Shown here piece by piece: positions 1 to 5,881 of a DNA stretch of 18,281 bases. The notes under the pieces were generated by a model that was not told the origin of the DNA, did not search any database, and saw only the letters and a list, made by a program, of their open reading frames with translations. The number at the start of each line of letters is the position of its first letter. Position 1 is the stretch's first letter. The stretch lies in assembly GCA_018400625.1 (NCBI GenBank), contig JAGYMJ010000674.1:1-18281 (forward strand). The letters run 5' to 3'. The stretch is from Planctomycetota bacterium. GTDB taxonomy: Bacteria > Planctomycetota > Brocadiia > SM23-32. The position numbers and the translations under genes were made by a program.

Positions 1-75
1 CAGATGCCGGGCTGCCGGAGAAGAGGAAGAAAAGGCCCGCGAGCCGGGCCGGGAAGGCGGCGCGGAATGAACTAA
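1..75 (+). CDS. C-terminal tail of a truncated Gly/Arg-rich protein (5' end outside window)
   Basis: The first 24 codons are open in frame 1 and end at TAA (73-75). The visible peptide is very rich in Arg and Gly and ends in GRRRGMN. This resembles the Gly/Arg-rich ends of other proteins in this cluster (for example GRGMGRRS at 3138 and GGRGGRRW at 1857), so it is probably the end of another NifX-like or DUF5320-like member. Frame 2 is also open, to a TGA at 68-70, and would give a Glu-rich tail, so the frame is not certain. The next gene starts 33 bp downstream. Confidence 0.35.
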   Translation, partial: QMPGCRRRGRKGPRAGPGRRRGMN

Positions 76-108
76 TTTCACCAACATACTTTAAGAGAGG
101 ACAAAAAG

Positions 109-477
109 ATGAAAGTGGCAATAACAGCACAGGGAAAAGGCAGTGATGCGGAAAGCGTGGTCGATCCGCGGTTCGGACGAGCGCAGTGGATCATCGTGGT
201 GGATACCGAAACCGGTGATGTCCGGACTCATGACAACACATTGAACCTCAACGCCGTCAGCGGCGCCGGCGTGCAGACCGCCAGCAACGTGGTGGATTTC
301 GGCGCTGAAGCGGTCATAACGGGTAACGTCGGTCCGAAAGCCTTCAGAACGCTCTCCGCCGCTGACGTAAGGATCTTTCTGGTTGAAAAATGCACCGTAC
401 AAGAAGCGGTGAATAAGTTTAAAAAAGGTGAACTGAAAGAGGTGGAAAGGGCCAATGTGGAGTCGCACTGGATGTGA
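109..477 (+). CDS. NifX/NifB C-terminal-like (dinitrogenase Fe-Mo cofactor binding fold) protein, 1st copy
   Basis: A 122-residue single-domain protein of the dinitrogenase iron-molybdenum cofactor biosynthesis family (the fold of NifX, NafY and the NifB C-terminus). It opens with MKVAITAQGKG, followed by VDPRFGRAQW, the conserved 'DPRFGR' loop. It then has a GAGVQ segment (about residues 55-59) and AVITGNVGPKAF (about 66-77), typical of the RNase-H-like fold. Family members bind or carry iron-molybdenum-type or other Fe-S clusters, and the cluster bound here cannot be read from sequence. ATG at 109 has a purine-rich SD (AGAGAGG, 94-100). It is the first complete gene of the cluster and closely parallels the gene at 2725 but lacks that gene's Gly-rich tail. 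It is cytoplasmic, with no signal peptide. Confidence 0.88.
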   Translation: MKVAITAQGKGSDAESVVDPRFGRAQWIIVVDTETGDVRTHDNTLNLNAVSGAGVQTASNVVDFGAEAVITGNVGPKAFRTLSAADVRIFLVEKCTVQEAVNKFKKGELKEVERANVESHWM

Positions 478-575
478 CCTTTTTATCCGAAAAAAAGCTT
501 AACCTTGATAAAAGTCGTTTTTCTTCCACAACTTTTTTGCATCCTGGGATGAAAAGCCCTTGAGGAGATAGAACA

Positions 576-1463
576 ATGAGAACGTATCAGGAATGCATAC
601 CGTGCTTCATCCGTCAGGCACTGGATGCCGCCAGGATGGCAACCGCCGATGAAAAGGCGCACGAAGCGGTGGTGAAAAGAATTGCCATCCTTGCGGCGGA
701 ACTGGACATGAGAGAAAGCCCGCCGGTGATGGGACAGAAGGTGCACCGTTTGGTTAAGGAAATCAGCGGGGTTGAAGACCCCTATAAAGAAGTGAAAAAA
801 AAGTCGAATGAGATGGCTCTTAGGATGTATCCCGCATTGCGCAGGAAAATAGCCAAGACAACGCGTCCGTTTGAGATGGCGCTCAGATTGGCAATTGCAG
901 GGAATATCATTGATTTTGGCGCACCGGGAGCGTTTTGGGAGAATGATCTGAAGGATACAGTGGATGAATGTTTGAAAGCCGATTTTTTTGGTAATTCTCC
1001 TGATGAACTCCAGAATGCTGTCAAGAATGCCGTGGATATACTTTACATCACAGATAACACGGGTGAGATCATTTTTGATCATTTGCTTATCGACCAACTG
1101 CCGATAAAAAAAGTGACAGTAGCGGTCAGAGGCGCTCCGATAATAAACGATGCAACGATGGAAGATGCCGAGTGTGCGGGGTTGACGGATATGGTCGAGG
1201 TGATCGATAACGGGTCGGACGCACCGGGTACCGTGCTTGATGAGTGCAGCAATAATTTTCTTGACAGATTTGAATCCGCCGATCTGGTCATCGCTAAAGG
1301 ACAGGGCAATTATGAGACTCTCAGCGGGATAGACAAGAATATCTTTTTCCTGCTGAAAATAAAGTGTCCTGTTATCGCAAGGGACATTGGCGGTGAGGTT
1401 GGCAGTATGGTTTTAAAGAACTCCCAATCATTAGTAGGAGGTGAAAAATATGCCACGGTTTGA
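576..1463 (+). CDS. DUF89/ARMT1-like metal-dependent phosphatase (damage-control phosphatase family)
   Basis: 295 residues. The family signature is clear: an N-terminal Cys pair in QECIPCF (C7, C10), a TDNTGE motif at 159-164 supplying acidic metal ligands, and KGQGNYETL from residue 241. DUF89 proteins are Co/Ni/Mn-dependent phosphatases thought to remove damaged or over-phosphorylated metabolites. The prokaryotic CxxC-bearing branch is usually uncharacterised, and its substrate cannot be inferred here. ATG 576 is preceded by GAGGAGA (562-568). The 98-bp gap before it contains A/T-rich runs but no convincing promoter. Its stop overlaps the next gene by 14 bp: the SD (1436-1444) and ATG (1450) of the first DUF5320-like gene lie inside this reading frame. 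That implies translational coupling and a shared role. Confidence 0.88.
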   Translation: MRTYQECIPCFIRQALDAARMATADEKAHEAVVKRIAILAAELDMRESPPVMGQKVHRLVKEISGVEDPYKEVKKKSNEMALRMYPALRRKIAKTTRPFEMALRLAIAGNIIDFGAPGAFWENDLKDTVDECLKADFFGNSPDELQNAVKNAVDILYITDNTGEIIFDHLLIDQLPIKKVTVAVRGAPIINDATMEDAECAGLTDMVEVIDNGSDAPGTVLDECSNNFLDRFESADLVIAKGQGNYETLSGIDKNIFFLLKIKCPVIARDIGGEVGSMVLKNSQSLVGGEKYATV

Positions 1464-1857
1464 TGGAACCGGTCCGCAGGGACGAGGTCCGATGACGGGA
1501 CGCGGCGGAGGTTTCTGCGTCCTGCAGGAAGCGGAAGACGACCCACGCCGGATGGTGGGTCTGGCAGGGTTGCAATCTGCCCCTGTCGGGTTTAAGCGTG
1601 ATACTTCAGATAAAACTAAAAAGGAGGTGAGTGATATGCCGCGAGGAGATGGAACAGGGCCCGCAGGAATGGGTCCGATGACAGGACGAGCAGCAGGATA
1701 CTGTGCAGGTTATCCGGCACCGGGTTACATGAATCCCGCACCGGTGGGTTATGGCGCACCCTACCCGGGCAGGCCGGCCCCGCGTTTTGGCGGAGGCATG
1801 CGTTCTGGCGGCGGTTTCGGCCGTGGCCGAGGTGGCCGAGGTGGAAGGCGCTGGTAG
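1450..1857 (+). CDS. Fused tandem DUF5320-like small Gly-rich protein
   Basis: 135 residues from ATG 1450, which sits five bases after AGGAGGTGA (1436-1444). It begins MPRFDGTGPQGRGPMTGRGG, the N-terminal signature of the small DUF5320-like proteins that accompany NifX/MinD clusters. After about 40 less conserved residues, a second complete signature (MPRGDGTGPAGMGPMTGR) starts in the same frame at residue 63, followed by AAGYCAGY, a PGYMNP segment and a tail of Gly and Arg. The ORF is therefore two family members joined without an intervening stop. The residues at the junction (KKEVSD) are encoded by a perfect SD for the second start, so a separate 73-residue product is also likely (see 1636-1857). 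Function is unknown; the context suggests a metal- or redox-linked accessory role. Confidence 0.65.
   Translation: MPRFDGTGPQGRGPMTGRGGGFCVLQEAEDDPRRMVGLAGLQSAPVGFKRDTSDKTKKEVSDMPRGDGTGPAGMGPMTGRAAGYCAGYPAPGYMNPAPVGYGAPYPGRPAPRFGGGMRSGGGFGRGRGGRGGRRW
1621..1638 (+). promoter_or_regulatory. Internal ribosome binding site and ATG inside the fused DUF5320 ORF
   Basis: AAGGAGGTGA (1621-1630) matches the full anti-SD core, and a five-base spacer leads to ATG 1636. The same arrangement precedes the next gene at 1935-1952. It lies in frame within the longer ORF from 1450, so the same bases act as codons and as a translation start. Confidence 0.75.
1636..1857 (+). CDS. DUF5320-like protein, internal-start product (alternative to the 1450 start)
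   Basis: A 73-residue product expected from the strong internal SD at 1621-1630. It has the full family head (MPRGDGTGPAGMGPMTGR), AAGYCAGY with one Cys, then PGYMNPAPVGY, ending in a strongly basic Gly/Arg tail that closes in GGRRW. The first ~100 bases of coding DNA are nearly identical to those of the gene at 2194, showing recent duplication. It lacks the C-terminal coiled coil seen in that gene. It is listed separately because ribosomes probably initiate here whether or not read-through from 1450 occurs. Confidence 0.65.
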   Translation: MPRGDGTGPAGMGPMTGRAAGYCAGYPAPGYMNPAPVGYGAPYPGRPAPRFGGGMRSGGGFGRGRGGRGGRRW

Positions 1858-1949
1858 CGTCACATGCCATTCTGCTGATGTCGTTTCAGGTGCAGCCGCG
1901 AAAAATGCATGAAGTTGACAGGACAATAATTTACAAGGAGGTGATTGAT

Positions 1950-2168
1950 ATGCCAAGAGGCGATGGAACAGGACCGGACGGACAGGGCCCGATCGGAGGT
2001 CGAGGCCGCAGTCAAGGCGGCCGAGGCCGGAAGGGCGGTCCGTATGCAGCCGGGCCGGGCGGCAGTTGCGTCTGCCCGAGCTGCGGAGCAAAAGCGTCGC
2101 ATACTGCAGGACAGCCCTGCAACAAAATGAGTTGTCCGCAGTGCGGTGCACGTATGACGAGAGCATAA
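1950..2168 (+). CDS. DUF5320-like head with a CPxCG zinc-ribbon-like tail
   Basis: 72 residues. ATG 1950 is set by AAGGAGGTGA (1935-1944). In-frame start codons further upstream (from 1878) lack an SD, so they are rejected. The head is MPRGDGTGPDGQGPIGGRGR, followed by a Gly/Arg linker. The C-terminal half is different from its neighbours: CVCPSCGAK, then QPCNKMSCPQCGARM. This gives two CPxCG knuckles plus additional Cys residues, a pattern typical of zinc ribbons or rubredoxin-like metal sites. It probably binds Zn or Fe. In the cluster it would be a paralogue in which the shared head is joined to a metal-binding tail. The exact function is unknown. Confidence 0.75.
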   Translation: MPRGDGTGPDGQGPIGGRGRSQGGRGRKGGPYAAGPGGSCVCPSCGAKASHTAGQPCNKMSCPQCGARMTRA

Positions 2169-2193
2169 CTTTTTTCAAATGGAGGTGGTTATT

Positions 2194-2586
2194 ATGCCAC
2201 GCGGAGATGGAACAGGGCCCGCAGGAATGGGGCCAATGACAGGACGAGCAGCAGGATACTGTGCAGGTTATTCGGTGCCTGGCTACATGAATCCCGCAGG
2301 CGGACGCGGCGGTTTTGGAGGCCGCGGCCCGGGATTCGGTGGCGGCGGGGGCCGTCGTAACGGGTACTACGCGACCGGTCTTCCCGGCTGGGCCAGGGCG
2401 GCCCAAGGCATTCCGGCCTGGGGCGGATACCGCGCAGGCTATGCGCCCGGTGCACCGGTGGGCGCGCCTGATCCCGAGCAGGAGAAGGAGGTACTCCGTC
2501 GGCAGGCCGAAGACCTGCAGCAGTCGCTCGATGACATCAATGAACGCATCGAGCAGATCGACAAATCTTCTTCAGAACAGGACTGA
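2194..2586 (+). CDS. DUF5320 family protein with C-terminal coiled coil
   Basis: 130 residues. ATG 2194 follows GGAGGTGG (2181-2188) by five bases. The domain order is: head MPRGDGTGPAGMGPMTGR; AAGYCAGY with a single Cys; a Gly-rich central region containing the ATGLPGWARA segment; then an acidic C-terminal helix, starting at about residue 92 with PDPEQEKEVL, whose heptad-like spacing (LRRQAEDLQQSLDDINERIEQI) suggests a short coiled coil and oligomerisation. This is the full-length architecture of DUF5320, with the neighbours being shortened versions. It is the last gene before a double hairpin (2601-2686). Biochemical function is not established; co-occurrence with NifX and MinD proteins is the main clue. 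Confidence 0.8.
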   Translation: MPRGDGTGPAGMGPMTGRAAGYCAGYSVPGYMNPAGGRGGFGGRGPGFGGGGGRRNGYYATGLPGWARAAQGIPAWGGYRAGYAPGAPVGAPDPEQEKEVLRRQAEDLQQSLDDINERIEQIDKSSSEQD

Positions 2587-2600
2587 AAAAGATTTAACAG

Positions 2601-2632
2601 GCGGCTTACCTGCTATACTCAGGTTGAGCCGC
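2601..2632 (+). promoter_or_regulatory. Hairpin 1 between DUF5320 and NifX-like genes
   Basis: GCGGCT (2601-2606) pairs with AGCCGC (2627-2632), and ACCTG (2608-2612) pairs with CAGGT (2620-2624), around a seven-base loop. No T-tract follows, so alone it is not a classic terminator. It may protect the 3' end, mark a processing site or form part of an attenuator with the next hairpin. Confidence 0.5.
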
Positions 2633-2648
2633 AATAAAATAACAACCG

Positions 2649-2686
2649 GGAGGGGCGAACTCCTTACCCGCCCCTCCTGATTTTTT
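2649..2686 (+). terminator. Rho-independent terminator
   Basis: GGAGGGGCG (2649-2657) pairs perfectly with CGCCCCTCC (2669-2677) around an 11-base loop, followed by TGA and six Ts (2681-2686). This is a textbook intrinsic terminator. Only 24 bp separate it from the SD of the next gene, too little for an independent promoter downstream, so it may act as a partial terminator that lowers expression of downstream genes. Confidence 0.85.
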
Positions 2687-2724
2687 AATCAAAATGGTCT
2701 TCTTCATTGGAGGAAAGAATAACG

Positions 2725-3138
2725 ATGAAAATTGCAGTGACCTCAACCGGCCCCGGGCTCGACGATCAGGTCGAGCCGAGATTCGGGCGCAGCCCGTATT
2801 TTGTAATAGTGGATGCTGATTCTGATACGATGAACTTTGAAACAGTGCAGAACCCCAACACCGCTGCCGGCGGCGGTGCCGGCGTACAGTCGGGCAAGGA
2901 TATTGCTGAAAAAGGCGTGGAAGCCGTGCTGACCGGAAATTGCGGGCCCAATGCCTTCAGCGTGCTTGAACAGACGGGGGTGGATATTATCACTGGTGTT
3001 GATGGGACAGTTCGAGAGGCGGCTGAAAAATACAAGGCCGGGAAGCTCACACCCGCTACCGGGCCGAGCGTTAAAAACCACTTCGGCATGGACGGTGGAG
3101 GCGCCGGCGGAGGGCGCGGAATGGGACGGAGAAGCTAA
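2725..3138 (+). CDS. NifX/NifB C-terminal-like protein, 2nd copy, with Gly-rich tail
   Basis: 137 residues from ATG 2725, preceded by GGAGGAAAG (2709-2717). It belongs to the dinitrogenase Fe-Mo cofactor binding family: MKIAVTSTGPG start, then VEPRFGRSPYFVIVD, GAGVQSGKDIAEKGVEAVLTGNCGPNAF, and DGTVREAAEKYKAGKL. A single Cys lies in the TGNCGPNAF loop, a position where the 109-477 paralogue has Val. The last ~18 residues form a Gly/Arg tail (DGGGAGGGRGMGRRS), similar in character to the DUF5320 tails. Members hold metal clusters, and the identity of the cluster is unknown here. It is separated from the upstream gene by a terminator, and from the next gene by a repeat-bearing gap. Confidence 0.88.
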   Translation: MKIAVTSTGPGLDDQVEPRFGRSPYFVIVDADSDTMNFETVQNPNTAAGGGAGVQSGKDIAEKGVEAVLTGNCGPNAFSVLEQTGVDIITGVDGTVREAAEKYKAGKLTPATGPSVKNHFGMDGGGAGGGRGMGRRS

Positions 3139-3244
3139 GATAGGCCTCCACCTGGAGCTTAAATCCGCCTTAGAGCTTACCAGGGCTCTTTGGGAAGTGA
3201 GGTGAACGAGCACCGCTTTCACTTGCCTGGACAAGCAAAAAATG

Positions 3245-3387
3245 GCAAGTATTCAGTAAACCACGTCTCTGCCGGAAACGCGGACATCCCGTCCACCTCT
3301 TTGACGGTAGGCGGGCAAGATGTCCGCGTTCCCACGGACGACAAATCACCATGCATGGCAAAGATACGTGCTTCACTGAATACTTGC
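3245..3387. repeat. Long imperfect inverted repeat, MITE-like, in a 285-bp gene-free gap
   Basis: The outer arms are 21 bases long (3245-3265 against the complement of 3367-3387) with two mismatches, beginning GCAAGTATTCAGT. An inner arm, AACGCGGACATC (3278-3289), is the complement of GATGTCCGCGTT (3319-3330). The right half carries ~26 extra bases between inner and outer arms. GCAAAAAAT occurs at 3235-3243 and again at 3386-3394, which could be a target-site duplication, although it overlaps an A-run. An ORF of 74 codons runs across (3190-3414), but it has no family features and lies on the repeat. No other gene is seen between 3139 and 3423. Confidence 0.6.
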
Positions 3388-3423
3388 AAAAAATTCCGGT
3401 CCAGTAACTTTTAATTGTTATAT

Positions 3424-3633
3424 ATGATGGAAAGATACAAAGCCGATGAAATAGATGTTGGGTACCATCCTGAGGGTTACCGTATAGATAAAACCGCTTC
3501 GCCGATGAATCTGTACACCCGGTGGCGGATAAGCGAAGATGGAAGGTGGCACAGTGGCGAGCCGGTTGATTTCGATATTCTGCCCGAGTCGGGATGGATA
3601 AAGTGTGAAAGTTTTAATTGGGATGAACATTAA
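3424..3633 (+). CDS. Small hypothetical protein upstream of the first MinD gene
   Basis: 69 residues if ATG 3424 is used, 68 from ATG 3427. No good SD is visible, and a TTG at 3415 is also possible. The sequence looks like a real soluble protein: mixed acidic and aromatic residues, VGYHPEGYRIDKTASPMNLYTRW, and a Trp-rich end (GWIKCESFNWDEH). I do not recognise a family. Its stop TAA (3631-3633) lies 16 bp before the ATG of the MinD-type gene, consistent with the same transcript. It begins 37 bp after the inverted repeat. Function is unknown. Confidence 0.45.
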   Translation: MMERYKADEIDVGYHPEGYRIDKTASPMNLYTRWRISEDGRWHSGEPVDFDILPESGWIKCESFNWDEH

Positions 3634-3649
3634 TGTACAGGAGATGTCG

Positions 3650-4507
3650 ATGAAAATTGCTGTTGCAAGCGGCAAAGGCGGGACGGGTAAGACCACGATT
3701 GCCACCAACCTGGCGGTCTCACTTTCCCGCAACGGACGCAATGTACGTTACCTGGATTGCGATGCTGAGGAGCCGAACGGACATATTTTTCTGAAACCCG
3801 AAATCACAAAAGCTGAGGATGTTACCGTCGGCGTGCCCGAAGTCGATCAGGAAGCCTGCAGCGGGTGCGGCCGGTGCGGAGACCTCTGCCAGTATGGCGC
3901 GATCACCTGTGTAAAGGGTAAGGTACTATTGTTCGAGCAGCTCTGTCATTCGTGCGGAGGATGCATGGCAATATGTCCCGAGGGAGCGATTGCCGAGAAA
4001 CAGCGCAAGATAGGGACGGCAGAATCCGGACATTCAAACGGGATGTTTTTCTCCCATGGCCTTCTCGATACGGGGGCGATCCAGACTCCGGCGTTGATCA
4101 AGCATGTGAAGAAAGGAATCGTTGAAGATGAGATGAACATTCTGGATGTCCCGCCCGGCACGTCCTGTCCCGTCATCGAAGCCGTAAAGGATGCCGATTT
4201 CGTGCTGCTTGCGACCGAACCCACTCCCTTTGGCCTCAATGACCTGGTGCTGGCGGTCGGGATGGTGCGCCGACTGGATAAATCGTTTGGCGTTGCTATC
4301 AACAGATGCGATATCGGAGATCAGGAGGTGCTGCGCTACTGCCGGGAGGAAGATATCGAAGTGCTTTTCCAGATACCGAACGACAGAAAGATCGCCGAGG
4401 CCTATTCCCGCGGAGAGATGATGGTGGATGCATTGCCGGAATATGAGAAAAAATTTCTGCAGTTAAATGACAAGATAGAAAATATGGTGAAAACCGATGA
4501 GGAATGA
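3650..4507 (+). CDS. MinD-type P-loop ATPase with two 4Fe-4S ferredoxin motifs (1st of pair)
   Basis: 285 residues. ATG 3650 was chosen because the P-loop starts at once (MKIAVASGKGGTGKTT) and AGGAG lies at 3639-3643; the upstream in-frame ATG at 3605 would overlap the previous gene. The deviant Walker A is GKGGTGKTT (8-16). A ferredoxin insert carries two CxxCxxCxxxC motifs, with Cys at 70/73/76/80 and 99/102/105/109. A later VPPGTSCPV is the switch region, equivalent to DSPPGTG with the Asp displaced. Such ATPases sit beside NifX-like proteins and are inferred to drive assembly or transfer of Fe-S or other metal clusters. The stop overlaps the J-domain gene start (4497), so the two are likely translationally coupled. 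Confidence 0.9.
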   Translation: MKIAVASGKGGTGKTTIATNLAVSLSRNGRNVRYLDCDAEEPNGHIFLKPEITKAEDVTVGVPEVDQEACSGCGRCGDLCQYGAITCVKGKVLLFEQLCHSCGGCMAICPEGAIAEKQRKIGTAESGHSNGMFFSHGLLDTGAIQTPALIKHVKKGIVEDEMNILDVPPGTSCPVIEAVKDADFVLLATEPTPFGLNDLVLAVGMVRRLDKSFGVAINRCDIGDQEVLRYCREEDIEVLFQIPNDRKIAEAYSRGEMMVDALPEYEKKFLQLNDKIENMVKTDEE

Positions 4508-4898
4508 GCGACATCCCATGGAGAAGATAAAACAGATGATGGAAGCAAGACGTACAGCAGCCGAGATTCTTGACGTCGGTGAATCGGCGGAAGGGCGGGA
4601 ACTTAAGGAAGCTTACAGAAAAGCTGCCGTTCAATACCATCCCGATAGAAACGGGAATACGCCCGAATCGAATAAGAGGTTTTTGCTGATAAGATGCGCT
4701 TATGAGATGCTGGCTTTCGATAAACCCTGCCGGCATCTGTTGGAAGAGATCGATGGAAAGATGGAGAAGCCGGAAATCGGGAATTACAGAACTGATAACG
4801 TGTGGGGGCGTTTTTTATGGTGGAGAGAAAATTTTTTTGATCCCGAGAATAAAGAGAAAAACACAAAAAAATCCGATGAACGTACTTCTTGTATCTGA
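4497..4898 (+). CDS. J-domain (DnaJ-like) protein
   Basis: 133 residues from ATG 4497, which overlaps the previous gene by 11 bp. ATG 4518 (126 residues) is an alternative, since GAGGA at 4499-4503 could serve as its SD. A J-domain occupies about residues 20-75, with helix II RELKEAYRKAAVQY, the invariant HPD at 48-50 (YHPDRNGN) and helix III around NKRFLLIRCAYEMLA. It has no Gly/Phe region, zinc-finger domain or C-terminal substrate domain, so it is a minimal co-chaperone that would recruit Hsp70. The C-terminal part is Trp-rich (VWGRFLWWRENFF) and then basic. Its position between two ferredoxin-MinD ATPases recalls HscB, the J-protein of Fe-S assembly, but there is no sequence basis to call it HscB. 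Confidence 0.85.
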   Translation: MRNERHPMEKIKQMMEARRTAAEILDVGESAEGRELKEAYRKAAVQYHPDRNGNTPESNKRFLLIRCAYEMLAFDKPCRHLLEEIDGKMEKPEIGNYRTDNVWGRFLWWRENFFDPENKEKNTKKSDERTSCI

Positions 4899-4910
4899 AG
4901 GAGATTAACT

Positions 4911-4943
4911 ATGCCAGAAAAAAATCGCGTTAAGAGGAATTGA
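4911..4943 (+). CDS. Possible 10-residue leader ORF before the second MinD gene
   Basis: ATG 4911 lies seven bases after AAGGAG (4898-4903) and encodes MPEKNRVKRN before TGA (4941-4943). It ends five bases before the ATG of the next gene, and the SD of that gene (AAGAGGAA, 4932-4939) lies inside it. It could be a coupling or leader peptide, or simply an unused start. Confidence 0.3.
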   Translation: MPEKNRVKRN

Positions 4944-4948
4944 AATTC

Positions 4949-5839
4949 ATGAAAGAACTGGTTGTCATAAGTGGAAAAGGCGGAACAGGTAAGACGAGTA
5001 TAGCCGCAGCCTTTGCATCGCTCGCTTCAAAGGCCGTTATCGCTGACTGTGATGTGGATGCCGCCGATCTGCATCTCGTTCTGGAGCCTGCAATAAAGGA
5101 GGAATCGGACTTTTCGGGCGGCCGGGAGGCCGCTATTATTCCCGACAGGTGCACCGCCTGCGGAAAATGCGCCGAGATGTGCCGGTTCGACGCTATAACG
5201 CTCGACGGCCCCGCCAATGAAGGAGTGGGGAAGACATATGTGGTGGACCCCCTATCGTGCGAGGGATGCAAGGTCTGCGTTGAGTTTTGCCCGGCGGATG
5301 CGATCTCGTTCGAGCCGGCCGTCAACGGCAAATGGTTCGTTTCCGACACGCGTTTCGGCCCGATGGTGCATGCCAAACTCGGCATTGCCGAAGAGAACAG
5401 CGGTAAGCTCGTGACCCTTATACGTAAAAAGGCTAAGGAACTCGCGGAACAAGAAAACAAAGAACTGCTGCTCTGTGACGGCTCGCCGGGAACCGGCTGC
5501 CCGGTCATCGCTTCAATCGTCGGTGCGGATCTTGTGCTTATCGTAACGGAACCGACGCTTTCGGGCCGCCATGACCTGGAACGGGTGGCCCGTCTGACCG
5601 CTAATTTCGGGATTAAAGCGCTGATCTGTATCAACAAAGCGGACATCAATCCGGAGATGTGCGACATAATCGAATCGGAAGCCCGTCAAAACGGGCTGAA
5701 GGTGGTTGGCAGAATTCCGTATGATGAAGCCTTCACGAAGGCCCAGATAATGAAAGCCACACTGACTGAATATACGAGCGGGGCAACAGGTGGAAAACTA
5801 AAAGCCATGTGGCGCGAAATTATCTATGAATTGGGCTGA
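4949..5839 (+). CDS. MinD-type P-loop ATPase with two 4Fe-4S ferredoxin motifs (2nd of pair)
   Basis: 296 residues. ATG 4949 follows AAGAGGAA (4932-4939); a TTG at 4940 would only add three residues. It has MKELVVISGKGGTGKTS (deviant Walker A at 9-17) and ADCDVDAADLHL (switch I region). A double ferredoxin insert carries Cys at 68/71/74/78 and 104/107/110/114. DGSPGTGCPVI is the Walker B/switch II segment and VTEPTLSGRHDLERV follows. It is a paralogue of the gene at 3650 and the two probably form a heterodimer, as MinD-like ATPases dimerise across the nucleotide. The role is inferred to be ATP-driven Fe-S or metal cofactor transfer in the cytoplasm. Confidence 0.92.
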   Translation: MKELVVISGKGGTGKTSIAAAFASLASKAVIADCDVDAADLHLVLEPAIKEESDFSGGREAAIIPDRCTACGKCAEMCRFDAITLDGPANEGVGKTYVVDPLSCEGCKVCVEFCPADAISFEPAVNGKWFVSDTRFGPMVHAKLGIAEENSGKLVTLIRKKAKELAEQENKELLLCDGSPGTGCPVIASIVGADLVLIVTEPTLSGRHDLERVARLTANFGIKALICINKADINPEMCDIIESEARQNGLKVVGRIPYDEAFTKAQIMKATLTEYTSGATGGKLKAMWREIIYELG

Positions 5840-5881
5840 ATCTCATTTTCTATACTTTACAAAACAGTAAGCGAAATATAT

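Noticed and set aside
1606..2406. 266-codon minus-strand ORF opposite DUF5320 genes
   Set aside because: Ser/Ala/Cys/His-rich composition results from the repeated Gly-rich genes on the other strand; there are no independent signals.
3190..3414. 74-codon ORF across the inverted repeat
   Set aside because: Its sequence is explained by the inverted repeat; no SD and no family.
4930..5667. 245-codon minus-strand ORF
   Set aside because: It is fully antisense to the second MinD gene; a Ser-rich composition with no motif.
5851..5881. Promoter with TATACT -10 before Mrp
   Set aside because: No -35 element at suitable spacing; the genes are closely spaced and probably co-transcribed.
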